NCBI GenBank assembly: GCA_024277255.1 | Contig: JAJRVQ010000163.1 | Location: 1 to 64,000, forward strand | Reading direction: 5' to 3' | DNA from: Acidobacteriota bacterium | Lineage (GTDB): Bacteria > Acidobacteriota > Thermoanaerobaculia > Multivoradales > SZUA-115 | DNA length: 64,000 nt | Shown here: positions 30,273-38,702 of the stretch, one piece after another | Layout: each line of letters starts with the position of its first letter | Position numbering within the stretch: the first letter of the stretch is position 1 | Notes under the pieces: generated by a model | What the model saw: the letters and a program-made list of their open reading frames with translations, nothing else | Database searches by the model: none | Told to the model about the DNA's origin: nothing | Position numbers and translations under genes: made by a program

Positions 30273-30276
<4 letters not shown>

Positions 30277-31787
30277 CGCGCTTGCGCCTCAAGTTCCTCC
30301 GCCAGACCTACGGCCGCCAGCAAAGCCGCGGCTTTGTTCACCGTCTCGCGCTCTTCGGCCACCGGGTCGGAGTCGGCGACGATGCCGGCACCCGCGGTGA
30401 CCGAGGTTTCGTCCCCTTGCACCACGAGGGTCCGAATGGTGATGCAGGTGTCGAGATCTCCAGCGTAGGAGAGGTAGCCAACGGCGCCGGCGTAGGGCCC
30501 TCGTGTCTCCGGTTCCAGGTCGTCGATGATCTCCACGGCGCGGATTTTCGGCGCTCCCGAGACGGTGCCGGCCGGAAAGCAAGCGAGCAAGGCGTCCAGG
30601 GCGCCGGCGGCACCTGGCGCCGAGCGTTCACCATCCAGCTCCGCGCTGACGCTCGACACCAAATGCATCACGTGGCTGTAACGCTCGACTTCCATGTAGC
30701 TCGCCAACCGTACGGAGCCGGGAGCCGCAACCCGGCCCAGATCGTTGCGCCCGAGATCGACCAACATCACATGCTCGGCGCGCTCCTTGGGGTCGGCGGC
30801 CAACTCCTCGGCCAGCTGCTGATCCTCGTGCTGCGTCGCGCCGCGAGGCCTGGTGCCGGCGATCGGGCGCGTCGCCAGTTGACCGCCGCGCAGCCGCACC
30901 AGCATCTCCGGCGAAGCCCCGACCAGGGCCACTTCCGGCGATTCGAGCAGCACCATGTAGGGGCTCGGGTTGACCACTCGGACGGCGCGGTACAGAGCCA
31001 GCGGATCGATCCGGCGCGGCAGGGTAAAGCGGCGAGCTAGGACCACCTGAAAGATGTCGCCGGCGCGGATGTGTTCCTGGGCGCGCAGTATCGCTCGTCT
31101 GTACTCCGCTCCGCCAAGGCTCGGCGTGGCCTCGCTGGGCGCCTTGGGTCGTTCGGACGGCAAAGCCACCGCACCGCTTCCTCCGGCGGCCACCAGCAGC
31201 TCTTCGAGTCGGTCGAGCTGCCGGATCGCTTCGACTTCACTGACCTCCCCTTCCACTTCATTGGCGATCGCCACCACGCGTTGCTGCGCGTGATCGAAGG
31301 CCACCAGCGTGTCGAAACGGGCCAGCATTGCCACCGGCAAGCCGAAAGGGTCCGGCGGCGGGTGCGGCAGCCGCTCGATCAAACGAAAGAGGTCGAATCC
31401 GAAGAAGCCGACAAAACCCCCGGTAAACGGAATCGGTCCCGGTGGAGATTCGACCTCGGCGAGCAGCCGGCGCAGAGCGGCCAGCGGCTCGCCGGTCAGC
31501 GGCCGCGAGGGGCCTTCACCCTCGGCGACCTCCAGGCGATCGTGATACAGCCGGTAGAGCTGCCGCGGGGCGACACCGAGGAAACTGAAGCGGGAAACCT
31601 GCTCGCCACCGGTCACGCTCTCAAACAGGAAGCGCCGTGGAGACAAGGAAGCCAAGCGCTGATAGACCGCCAGCGGCGACAGGCTATCGGCGAGAAACTC
31701 GCGCATGTGCGGCCGCGCGCGGCGCGGCGCGGATCTGCCGACCGGGTCAGCGGTCGCTTGCGAGGTACCGAGAGGTGAGGTGGTCAT
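30273..31787 (-). CDS. trpE: Anthranilate synthase component I
   Basis: A 504-aa chorismate-utilising enzyme. The N-terminal regulatory segment FLFESVTGGEQVSRFSFLG matches the Trp-binding ES region. The catalytic part has DIFQVVLARRF, IAGTRPRGAT, MLVDLGRNDLGRV, GTVSGAPKIRA and GAVGYLSYAGD. The AAGGAG ribosome binding site (31803-31798), 10 bp before the ATG, lies in the 3' arm of the attenuator terminator, so structure controls both transcription and translation of this gene. Confidence 0.95.
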
Positions 31788-31790
31788 ACG

Positions 31791-31857
31791 AAAAAAGCTC
31801 CTTCCGGACCGGAAGGAGCTTTCGAAGAATCGTGCTGTGTTGCTCTCGTCCCGGACC
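31791..31857 (-). promoter_or_regulatory. trp attenuator: terminator and competing antiterminator
   Basis: On the minus strand AAAGCTCCTTCCG and CGGAAGGAGCTTT form a 13-bp stem (31822-31794) with a 3-base loop, followed by T-tract 31796-31791: an intrinsic terminator. Upstream, GGTCCGGGACGAG (31857-31845) can pair with CTCCTTCCGGTCC (31818-31806), giving 11 pairs in 13 positions and breaking the terminator. The descending arm includes the trpE ribosome binding site. Confidence 0.85.
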
Positions 31858-31883
31858 GTGGCGGCCGGGGAAAGATTCCCGAC

Positions 31884-31979
31884 CTAGACGCCCGTCCAAT
31901 GAATGTGACTCAGCCACCACCAGCCGCTCAATGTGGCGGCCGGGATACTGGAGCCTTTCGGCATGGAACGGCGCGGCAT
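31884..31979 (-). CDS. trpL: trp operon leader peptide
   Basis: A 31-codon reading frame, too short for usual gene calling. It starts MPRRSMPKGSSIPAATLSG, then three consecutive TGG codons (31922-31914), then LSHIHWTGV with a fourth Trp at codon 28, and stops at TAG 31886-31884. Stalling at the Trp triplet when charged tRNA-Trp is scarce would favour the downstream antiterminator. No ribosome binding site precedes the ATG. The promoter position predicts that the mRNA begins at the ATG, so it would be read as a leaderless message. A second in-frame ATG is at codon 6. Confidence 0.85.
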   Translation of the reverse strand: MPRRSMPKGSSIPAATLSGWWWLSHIHWTGV

Positions 31980-31985
31980 TGTTCA

Positions 31986-32014
31986 AGTATACGGTAGGGC
32001 TCGTTGGCTGTCGA
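31986..32014 (-). promoter_or_regulatory. trp operon sigma70-type promoter
   Basis: -35 TCGACA (32014-32009), 17-bp spacer, -10 TATACT (31991-31986): 5 of 6 matches in each box. Six bases separate the -10 from the trpL ATG at 31979. It lies 74 bp after the trpS stop, so trpS can also read into the leader. Confidence 0.75.
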
Positions 32015-32087
32015 GGCGCTGGCGACTCGGCTGCAACCGATCAGCGCTCGGTCGATCAATAGATGCCAACCGTGCCTACCACAACGA

Positions 32088-33110
32088 TCACGCCTGCGGA
32101 ATACCCACCGCCGGGCGCACGCGCTCCATGGTAGCTGCCGCGAGTTGTCGTGCCCGCGCCGAGTGTTGCGCCAGAGCGCGGTCTAGATCGGCACCCTCCA
32201 GGATCTCGCGACGGCGTTCGCGCAGCCCTGAAGTCAGCTCGACCAACGCATCGGCCACGGCTCCCTTGAGCAAGCTGTACTTCAGTGAACCGGCCTTGTA
32301 TTCCTCCAACATTTGCGCCGCCTCGTCGCCCTGGCCGCAGGCCTTGAGGATCTCCAGCAGGTTGTTCACGCCGGGGCTGACTTCCATTCCCTCCGGGGGT
32401 GCGCCGCTGTCGGTCACCGCCGTTTTCACCTTGGCGCGCAAGCTCGCTTCCTCTTCAAAGAGCCCGACGAAGTGCTTGTCGCCTAGGCTCTTGCTCATCT
32501 TCTTGGTCGGATCGGCCAGCGACATCACTTTCGGCGTCTCGGTGAACAGCGGCCGCGGTAGATGGAAGATCCGGCCAAAGCGCTCGTTGAAGCGATGGGC
32601 CAAGCCGCGGGTGAGTTCCAGGTGTTGTTCCTGGTCCTTACCGACGGGAACGAACTTGGAGCGATAGACCAGGATATCCGCCGCCTGCAAGACGGGGTAA
32701 GTGAACAGGCCGGCGGTGACGAACTTGCCGCCCCGCTCGCCGATCAGCTCCGACTTGTCTTTGAATTGAGTCATTCGACTCAAATCCCCGTAGGAGCAGA
32801 GGCTGCCGAGAATCCAATAGAGTTCGGTGTGCTCGGGCACCAAGGACTGGGCGAACAGGACGCTGCGCTGCGGGTCGATCCCGCAGGCCAGCAGATCGGC
32901 GAACATGGCGCGGGTGTTGCGCCGCAGATCCTCGGCCTCGTAGGGCATGGTCATGGCGTGGAGATCGACGATCCCGTAGGCGCAGCGATACTGATCTTGC
33001 AGCGCCACCCAGTTGGCGACGGCGCCGAAGTAGTTACCGATATGGAGCTGCGCCGTCGGTTGAACGCAGGAGAGTACGTCGATCTGTGATTCAACTTGCT
33101 GTTCGGCCAT
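32088..33110 (-). CDS. trpS: Tryptophanyl-tRNA synthetase
   Basis: A 340-aa class I synthetase. The ATG at 33110 is preferred; it follows GAGGAAA, and the HIGH-type motif QLHIGNYFGA comes soon after. KMSKS is present in TKKMSKSLGDK. DLHAMTMPY and VPVGKDQEQHLELTR are typical. It charges tRNA-Trp, the signal read by the adjacent trpL attenuator. Confidence 0.95.
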   Translation of the reverse strand: MAEQQVESQIDVLSCVQPTAQLHIGNYFGAVANWVALQDQYRCAYGIVDLHAMTMPYEAEDLRRNTRAMFADLLACGIDPQRSVLFAQSLVPEHTELYWILGSLCSYGDLSRMTQFKDKSELIGERGGKFVTAGLFTYPVLQAADILVYRSKFVPVGKDQEQHLELTRGLAHRFNERFGRIFHLPRPLFTETPKVMSLADPTKKMSKSLGDKHFVGLFEEEASLRAKVKTAVTDSGAPPEGMEVSPGVNNLLEILKACGQGDEAAQMLEEYKAGSLKYSLLKGAVADALVELTSGLRERRREILEGADLDRALAQHSARARQLAAATMERVRPAVGIPQA

Positions 33111-33208
33111 CGCTGCTTTCCTCGACCTGATCCAGGATAGAGACGACCTTGGAAGAACCAGAAAGGCCGCCAAAAAGAAGGGCGAACCTTAGCACAGCGA
33201 TCTCCGTG

Positions 33209-34777
33209 CTATCGATCCAAAGCGAGCAGCTGTCGGCCGAGTTCCAGCGGCAACTCCTTACCGGTCATGGCGCGAAACTGCGCCAAGGCTTGGTGCAAAA
33301 GAACTTCTCGTCCATCGATGGCGAGAAGCCCACGCTCCCGCACCCCGCGCACCAGGGCGGTCGGTACCTGCCCGTAGACCAGATCGACCACCACCGAGCC
33401 GGCGGCTAGAGCAGAGAGACCGAAGGGCAGCTCGGAGTTCACCGGTACCGCTTCACCGCCGGGCGCCGCCGCGGCCGCCGGGCGCCCCACCGGCGTGGCG
33501 TGAACCACGACGCTGTAGCGACTCAAATCCAACGCTGCCAGCGGTACGAATCCAACCTGTAGATCCTCGGCGGCTCGCCGGCCCCGCTCCTCGCCACGGT
33601 TGGCGAGGGTGACTTCGGCTCCGGCCTGGCGCAGGGCGACCACGGCGGAGCGGCCCGCGCCACCGGCACCGACGACCACCGCGGCACGGCCATCCAAGGC
33701 CACACCTCGCGCCGCCAGCGGACCGGCGACACCTTGCGGATCGGTCGCCTCGGCGCTCCAGCCATGCTCCGCATGCACCCCCTGGTCGAAGACCAAGGTG
33801 TTGGCGGCGCCGATCAGCTTGGCCAGCGGGCTCGATCCGGCGGCCACCGCCAAGGCCGCATCCTTGAACGGTGCCGTCACCGACAGCCCCAACAACGGCA
33901 AGCCAAAGGAGGGCAGGGCGCTGGATTCGACGACGTTTAACCAGAAATCGCCGAAAGCGGTGGCGTGAAACGGAAGGTAGAGCGCCGGCACATCGAGCGC
34001 CCGGTAGCCGCCGTTGTGCAGCCGTGGCGACAGCGAGTGAGCCACCGGATTGCCCACCACGCCGAATAGACGCTCGATCGGCCGCTGCTCCGGCAAGCCG
34101 TAGTCGCGGCACAACGCCTCGACGGTCGGCTGGCCCGCCGCCGCGGGAGGACCGAACCCGGTCGCTCCATAGACTACCGCCGCTCCCAGGCGAGGAGCCA
34201 CCAGCCGGCTCCATAGCCCCGCCGGTCCGGAGGCGAAGGCAACCACATCGCGCCGCCCAAGAGCGTGCAAGAGGGTCAGCGGCACCAACTCCTCTCCGCT
34301 GCGGCGAGCGGCGGGGATCAGCTTGTAGAGCCGGGCCTCGACAGCCGCCATGCGCTCGAAACGGCGGCGCAACCGATCGAGTGTCTGCGGCGGACCATGC
34401 CAGGAAAGCAGCCGTTGGCGCGCAGCGACATGGTCGAGCAACTCGGGGGTGAGATCGCGATCCGCCTCGATATCGACCCAGTCGTAGCCCGCCTGGGCCG
34501 CAGCGATCAGCAGCTCGCGGCGCCGTGCGATGGACCGATGGCAGCCGCCACCCTCCGCCGCACTGCGCAACGTGAAGAGCAGCTTACGTCCGGCGCAGAG
34601 GCTGCGCAGCCTCTCCACCGGTTGTTCCAGTGTGGGCGCGGCGAGCAGATCGGCGCGGATCTCCACCACCTCGGCCTCGGCCGGAAGCCGAGCCCAGTCG
34701 GCCGTCGAGGCCGGCAGCTCGGTCAAGCTGGCGATCAGTGTCGCTCGCTCCACCGGCGTGGCCTGCTCACCGTTCAT
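33209..34777 (-). CDS. aroDE: Bifunctional 3-dehydroquinate dehydratase/shikimate dehydrogenase
   Basis: A 522-aa fusion. Residues 1-215 are type I dehydroquinase: the Schiff-base Lys in ARLYKLIPAARR, the His in LLSWHGPPQT, and early VVEIRADLL. Residues 235-522 are shikimate dehydrogenase: GNPVAHSLSPRLHN, the catalytic Lys in LSVTAPFKDAAL, an Asp in EATDPQGV, and the nucleotide fold VVVGAGGAGRSAVVALRQAG. Together they carry out steps three and four of the shikimate pathway, as in plants and chlamydiae. Clustering with trp genes fits the chorismate supply. Confidence 0.92.
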   Translation of the reverse strand: MNGEQATPVERATLIASLTELPASTADWARLPAEAEVVEIRADLLAAPTLEQPVERLRSLCAGRKLLFTLRSAAEGGGCHRSIARRRELLIAAAQAGYDWVDIEADRDLTPELLDHVAARQRLLSWHGPPQTLDRLRRRFERMAAVEARLYKLIPAARRSGEELVPLTLLHALGRRDVVAFASGPAGLWSRLVAPRLGAAVVYGATGFGPPAAAGQPTVEALCRDYGLPEQRPIERLFGVVGNPVAHSLSPRLHNGGYRALDVPALYLPFHATAFGDFWLNVVESSALPSFGLPLLGLSVTAPFKDAALAVAAGSSPLAKLIGAANTLVFDQGVHAEHGWSAEATDPQGVAGPLAARGVALDGRAAVVVGAGGAGRSAVVALRQAGAEVTLANRGEERGRRAAEDLQVGFVPLAALDLSRYSVVVHATPVGRPAAAAAPGGEAVPVNSELPFGLSALAAGSVVVDLVYGQVPTALVRGVRERGLLAIDGREVLLHQALAQFRAMTGKELPLELGRQLLALDR

Positions 34778-34826
34778 CCGCCTGCGACCGGCAGACTGGC
34801 GGTGAACGAAAACTCTCGTCGAGTTC

Positions 34827-36758
34827 TCAAACGGCTCCCTCCGGGGCTGCGGAGGAGGCCTCCCCGGGGAGTTCGGCGAACCGCCCGACGCTCTTCAAAC
34901 TGCCCCCAAGCTGGCTCTCGACCGCCGCCAGCAGAAGGTCGGATTCGACCAGCCGGCGGACCCGTCGCAGGTCACCGTCCACCGGTCTATCGGCCAGCAT
35001 CGGTTCGGCCACGGTGCGCACCGCCAGATAGGCGGCGCCGGTGCCCCGCCCTAATCGTGCGGCGATCTCGGCTCGCCGCTGCGGCTGTGTCGACGCGGCG
35101 AAGGCCTCGGCTTCGAGTTGCGGATCCAAGCGCAGCTCCACCGCCACCTGGCCCGCCGCTCCGGCATGAACCGAATCGGCGCCGGTGGCCGAATAGCCCA
35201 TCCCGGCCCGCCAGTCCACCGCTTGTGCCGCCACCAGCAACTCGATGGCCAGCACCGCCTGAGTGTTGGCCAGTACCGAGCGCAACTTGCGTCCGGCGAC
35301 GGTCGCCATCGAGTTGTGATCTTCATGGTTAGCCGCCGTCGGTATCGAGTCGACCGACGCCGGATGGGCCAGCACCTTGTTTTCCGAGACCAGTCCGGCG
35401 GCGCAGTATTGGCTGACCATGAGCCCTGAGTTGACCCCGCGGCGAGCGGTCAGATTGGCCGGCAGATTGCGATTGTGGTGGCGATCGAGCAGCAGTTGAA
35501 CCCGCCGTTCGGCGACGCTTGCCAGCTCGGCCAAGGCAATGGCCAGGAAATCAGCCGCCAGCGCCACCGGCTGACCGTGGAAGTTGGCAGCCGAGTAGGA
35601 GGCGCGATTTCCACCTTGATAGCCCGACGGCCAATTCTCGTGAAACCGCTGATCCCACCGCTGTTGCGGATCTTCTTGCGGAAAGAAGAGAGGGTTGTCG
35701 GTCGCGGCGTTGATCTCGCGCTGCGCCACCATGCAGGCGTAGGCGATGGCATCCCGGCTGGCGCCGTGGATCACCGGGGCGGCGCGCAACGAGTAAGGGT
35801 CTTGCACCTCACCCGCCGCGTCGATCAACTGGCTGCCCTCCAGAAGCGCCCGCAGATTCGCTGCGGCCTCCTGCTGGCCGTGCTGCCCGCGCGCCTCATG
35901 GACCTTCGGGTCGAGCGCCCGGGCACAGCCACAAGCGGCCTCCATCGACAGTGCGGCGGCCACGTCCGCGATGTTGGCGAGGCTGGCGGCATCCGCCGCC
36001 GCCAGCGCCAGCAGCGCCGCCGAGACCGTCGCTCCATTGATCAGCGCCAACCCCTCCTTGTAGCTCGGTCGCGGCGGCTCTAACCCCAGATCTTCGGTCA
36101 GCTGCTGTGCCGGATCCCGAGCGGGGAGCTTGCCGCAACTGCCGGTGGCGATATCCGCCGCTTCCCGAACCTGGTAGTAGCTCCCCTCGCCGAGAAGGAC
36201 GACGAAGATGTGGGCCAGCGGGCACAGATCACCGCTCGATCCCACCGAGCCGTGCAGCGGGACACGAGGAACGATGCCGCGGTTGAGCATCGCGCGCACC
36301 GCTTCGACCATGGCCATCCCGATGCCGGAATGGCCGCGCACAAAGGAACTCAAGCGCAACAGGAGAGTGGCGCGAACGACGTCGGCAGGGTAGTAACCGG
36401 AGGGGTCCTCCGGGTTGGCGTTGGTGCCGGTGCCAACCGCGTGGCTGAGCAGCAGGTTGGACTGCAACTGCTCCAGTTCGGCCGGCGGCACCGGGATGTT
36501 CTTGAACTCGCCAAAACCGGTGGTCACACCGTATTCCTGGGTCGGCGGTGCCGCCACCGTACGCCCGTGGTAGGACTCGAAGTCGCTGCGATAGCGTGCG
36601 GCGATCCTTTGAACCTGGCTGTACGCCGCCTCGATCCGCTCGACGGCGGCAGGGTCCAGCACCACCTCGACATGCGGATCGCGCGCCACCAGGGCCACCT
36701 GTTCGAGGCGTAGCGGCTGGTCACCGAGGATCACCTTGGGGTGGGCAGGCTCCGTCAT
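34827..36758 (-). CDS. hutH: Histidine ammonia-lyase-like MIO enzyme with SSG cofactor triad
   Basis: A 643-aa aromatic amino acid lyase, about 130 residues longer than typical HutH. Y76 (EYGVTTGFG), H106 (NLLLSHAVG), NFHGQPVA and the HAL-type Glu in NHEDHNSM are present. The cofactor-forming triad is S174-S-G in HGSVGSSGDLCPLAH, instead of Ala-Ser-Gly. The ATG is 3 bp after the hisS stop, so the two are coupled, which favours histidine as substrate (to urocanate and ammonia). No other hut genes are nearby; phenylalanine/tyrosine lyase or aminomutase remains possible. Confidence 0.82.
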   Translation of the reverse strand: MTEPAHPKVILGDQPLRLEQVALVARDPHVEVVLDPAAVERIEAAYSQVQRIAARYRSDFESYHGRTVAAPPTQEYGVTTGFGEFKNIPVPPAELEQLQSNLLLSHAVGTGTNANPEDPSGYYPADVVRATLLLRLSSFVRGHSGIGMAMVEAVRAMLNRGIVPRVPLHGSVGSSGDLCPLAHIFVVLLGEGSYYQVREAADIATGSCGKLPARDPAQQLTEDLGLEPPRPSYKEGLALINGATVSAALLALAAADAASLANIADVAAALSMEAACGCARALDPKVHEARGQHGQQEAAANLRALLEGSQLIDAAGEVQDPYSLRAAPVIHGASRDAIAYACMVAQREINAATDNPLFFPQEDPQQRWDQRFHENWPSGYQGGNRASYSAANFHGQPVALAADFLAIALAELASVAERRVQLLLDRHHNRNLPANLTARRGVNSGLMVSQYCAAGLVSENKVLAHPASVDSIPTAANHEDHNSMATVAGRKLRSVLANTQAVLAIELLVAAQAVDWRAGMGYSATGADSVHAGAAGQVAVELRLDPQLEAEAFAASTQPQRRAEIAARLGRGTGAAYLAVRTVAEPMLADRPVDGDLRRVRRLVESDLLLAAVESQLGGSLKSVGRFAELPGEASSAAPEGAV

Positions 36759-36761
36759 CGC

Positions 36762-38186
36762 TCAGACCGCATCCAGAATCTCGCGCACCTTGGCCACCAA
36801 ATCACTGCGTTGGACCTCGAGTTGCCCCGGCCGCTGGTGCAACCATTCGGCGCGCGACTCCACGCTGGCGGCCTGACGGCGACCGGCGTCGAGATCCTTG
36901 ACGGTGACCACGCCAGCCTCTTTCTCGTTCGAGCCAAAGAGGATGGCCAACGGAATACCCATCCGGTCAGCGTACTTGAGCTGCTTGCCAACGCTTCCCG
37001 GCTTGCCCAAGAAGAGTTCCGCCGGCACGCCGGCGCGACGCAACTCCCAGGTCAGTTGCAGGTAGTCGCGGGTCAGATCCCGGTCCATCCTGGTCACCAG
37101 CACCTGCGAAGTCGATTTGCGATCATCGACCTTGCCCAGATGGGTCAGCGCCGCCAGCAGCCGGTCCACCCCCATCGAAGCACCGACCGCCGGCACCGGC
37201 TGGCCGGTGAAGCGGGTGACCAGATCGTCATAGCGGCCACCACCGAAGACGGAGCCGAACTGTGGGGCATCGAGCAGTACCGCCTCGAAAACCGGGCCGG
37301 TGTAATAGGCCAGGCCGCGGGCGATCGAAAGGTCGAGGGCGACTTGATCATCGCCATAGCCAAGAGCGGCGAGGTGGCCACTGATTCGAGCCACTGAATC
37401 GATCGTCTCGTCAGCTCCGGGCAGCCCGCGGAAAAGCTCGCGCAGGGCGGCGATCACCGCCGCACGCGAAGCCTCGCGAATGGCCAGGAAGGCCTCGATG
37501 CGGTCGACCTGGGCGGCGGTCAAGCCCAACCCTTCGATGATGTCTCCCGACTGGTCGCGATAGCCAGTGGTCAGCTCGCGGCGCACCTTCTCGGCGCCGA
37601 TCTTGTCCAGCTTGTCGAGAACGCGAAAGACACCGGCGGCGCGCTCGGCGGCGATCTCGGCGTGTTCGAGCAAGAGAGTGAGCAGCGCGCGGCTGGAGAA
37701 GCGCACCCGGTAGCGCTCGACGCCGAGCGCCGCCAGCGAGTCGCACATACCGGCGACGATCTCGGTGTCGGCGATCTCGGGAGCGACACCGACCGAGTCG
37801 AGATCGAACTGGGTGAACTCGCGGTAGCGCCCCTTGTCCGGCTTGTCGCCGCGCCACACGCTGGCCACCTGATAGCGCCTGAAGGGGCGCGGCAACTCCT
37901 GTTGATACTGGGCGAAGACGCGGGCCAGCGGCACCGTCAAGTCGAAGCGCAACCCCAGTTCTTCCTCTTCCTTGTTGGTGACGCGGAAGATCGACCCCTG
38001 CGCCTCCTCGCCCGCCGAACCGCGGAGCACATCGAGATATTCGATCGCTGGAGTGGCCAGCGGCGCGAAGCCGTAGAGTTCATAGACGCCGCGGACCTTG
38101 TCGATCATCCACTGCCGCGCCAGCATCTGATCCGGCAGCAGATCGCGCAGGCCACGGGACAAGCGAGGCTTGACTTTTTTCGTCAT
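36762..38186 (-). CDS. hisS: Histidyl-tRNA synthetase, non-canonical motif 2
   Basis: A 474-aa class II synthetase. The ATG at 38186 begins MTKKVKPRLSRGLRDLLPDQ; longer frames run into the tRNA gene. FDLTVPLARVFAQY and GLAYYTGPVFEAVL (HisA-type) and GGGRYDDL (motif 3 area) are intact. The motif 2 loop reads VWRGDKPDKGRYREFTQFDLD, unlike the RxERPxKGRYRQF of standard bacterial enzymes and closer to eukaryotic and some alphaproteobacterial HisRS. It follows tRNA-His by 68 bp and is coupled to the lyase gene. Confidence 0.93.
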   Translation of the reverse strand: MTKKVKPRLSRGLRDLLPDQMLARQWMIDKVRGVYELYGFAPLATPAIEYLDVLRGSAGEEAQGSIFRVTNKEEEELGLRFDLTVPLARVFAQYQQELPRPFRRYQVASVWRGDKPDKGRYREFTQFDLDSVGVAPEIADTEIVAGMCDSLAALGVERYRVRFSSRALLTLLLEHAEIAAERAAGVFRVLDKLDKIGAEKVRRELTTGYRDQSGDIIEGLGLTAAQVDRIEAFLAIREASRAAVIAALRELFRGLPGADETIDSVARISGHLAALGYGDDQVALDLSIARGLAYYTGPVFEAVLLDAPQFGSVFGGGRYDDLVTRFTGQPVPAVGASMGVDRLLAALTHLGKVDDRKSTSQVLVTRMDRDLTRDYLQLTWELRRAGVPAELFLGKPGSVGKQLKYADRMGIPLAILFGSNEKEAGVVTVKDLDAGRRQAASVESRAEWLHQRPGQLEVQRSDLVAKVREILDAV

Positions 38187-38254
38187 ACAGGTGGGATCAG
38201 AAAGACAATGGCGCAAGCCAATAGCGGAGCGCTCAACAGCCATGAAAGGCGAAA

Positions 38255-38331
38255 TGGTACCGGGAACGGGATTCGAACCCATGACCTCCTGAGCCACAGT
38301 CAGGCGCTCTAACCAACTGAGCTATCCCGGC
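38255..38331 (-). tRNA. tRNA-His (GTG)
   Basis: A 77-nt cloverleaf with encoded CCA. Acceptor GCCGGGA/TCCCGGT, D arm GCTC-AGTTGGTTA-GAGC, anticodon arm CCTGA-CTGTGGC-TCAGG (anticodon GTG), variable loop AGGTC, T arm ATGGG-TTCGAAT-CCCGT. The discriminator is A73 and the base before G1 is T, so the bacterial G-1:C73 pair is absent; the first pair is G1-U72. It sits directly upstream of hisS. Confidence 0.93.
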
Positions 38332-38702
38332 ACAGGAGCGGTAGCTTATCGCGCCCTCCAACACTGCGCAACCGGAGCAGAAAACCTTTGTAGACAGAGA
38401 GTTACGGCTCTACATGGCTCTCCACCGGAGTCTCGACATGGCTCTTGACTGTACAGCCTTACAGCCCTCCGGTAGAAACTCGAGCGGCAGAGTACCCCGA
38501 GGGATCGGAGGCCAAACAGCGGTCGACATCGATACACAATGGCGCCTCGGATCGTCTGGTCGTCAACGCGTTTTCAGCTCTTCTGTGGTAGCTTTCCGTG
38601 CTGTACTTTCGAGCGCTGGCGGAGAGGCTGGTGCTGAAGATGATCGCCTCTCAAGCCGGCTAAACTGAATGCGCAGCAGGTGCGCTTCCTCCGCTTCCAG
38701 CC
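38332..38702. other. Intergenic stretch between tRNA-His and the GT2 gene
   Basis: No convincing gene. The only pattern seen is ACATGGCTCT repeated at 38412-38421 and 38436-38445 (24-bp period). Promoters for both flanking transcripts should lie here but none stands out. Confidence 0.35.

Noticed and set aside
31788-32087. T-box riboswitch upstream of trpE
   Set aside because: No T-box consensus was seen, and the Trp-rich leader frame with terminator and antiterminator explains the region.
38346-38537. Small minus-strand frame between tRNA-His and the GT2 gene
   Set aside because: No ribosome binding site or recognisable domain; Cys/Arg-rich translation typical of non-coding sequence.
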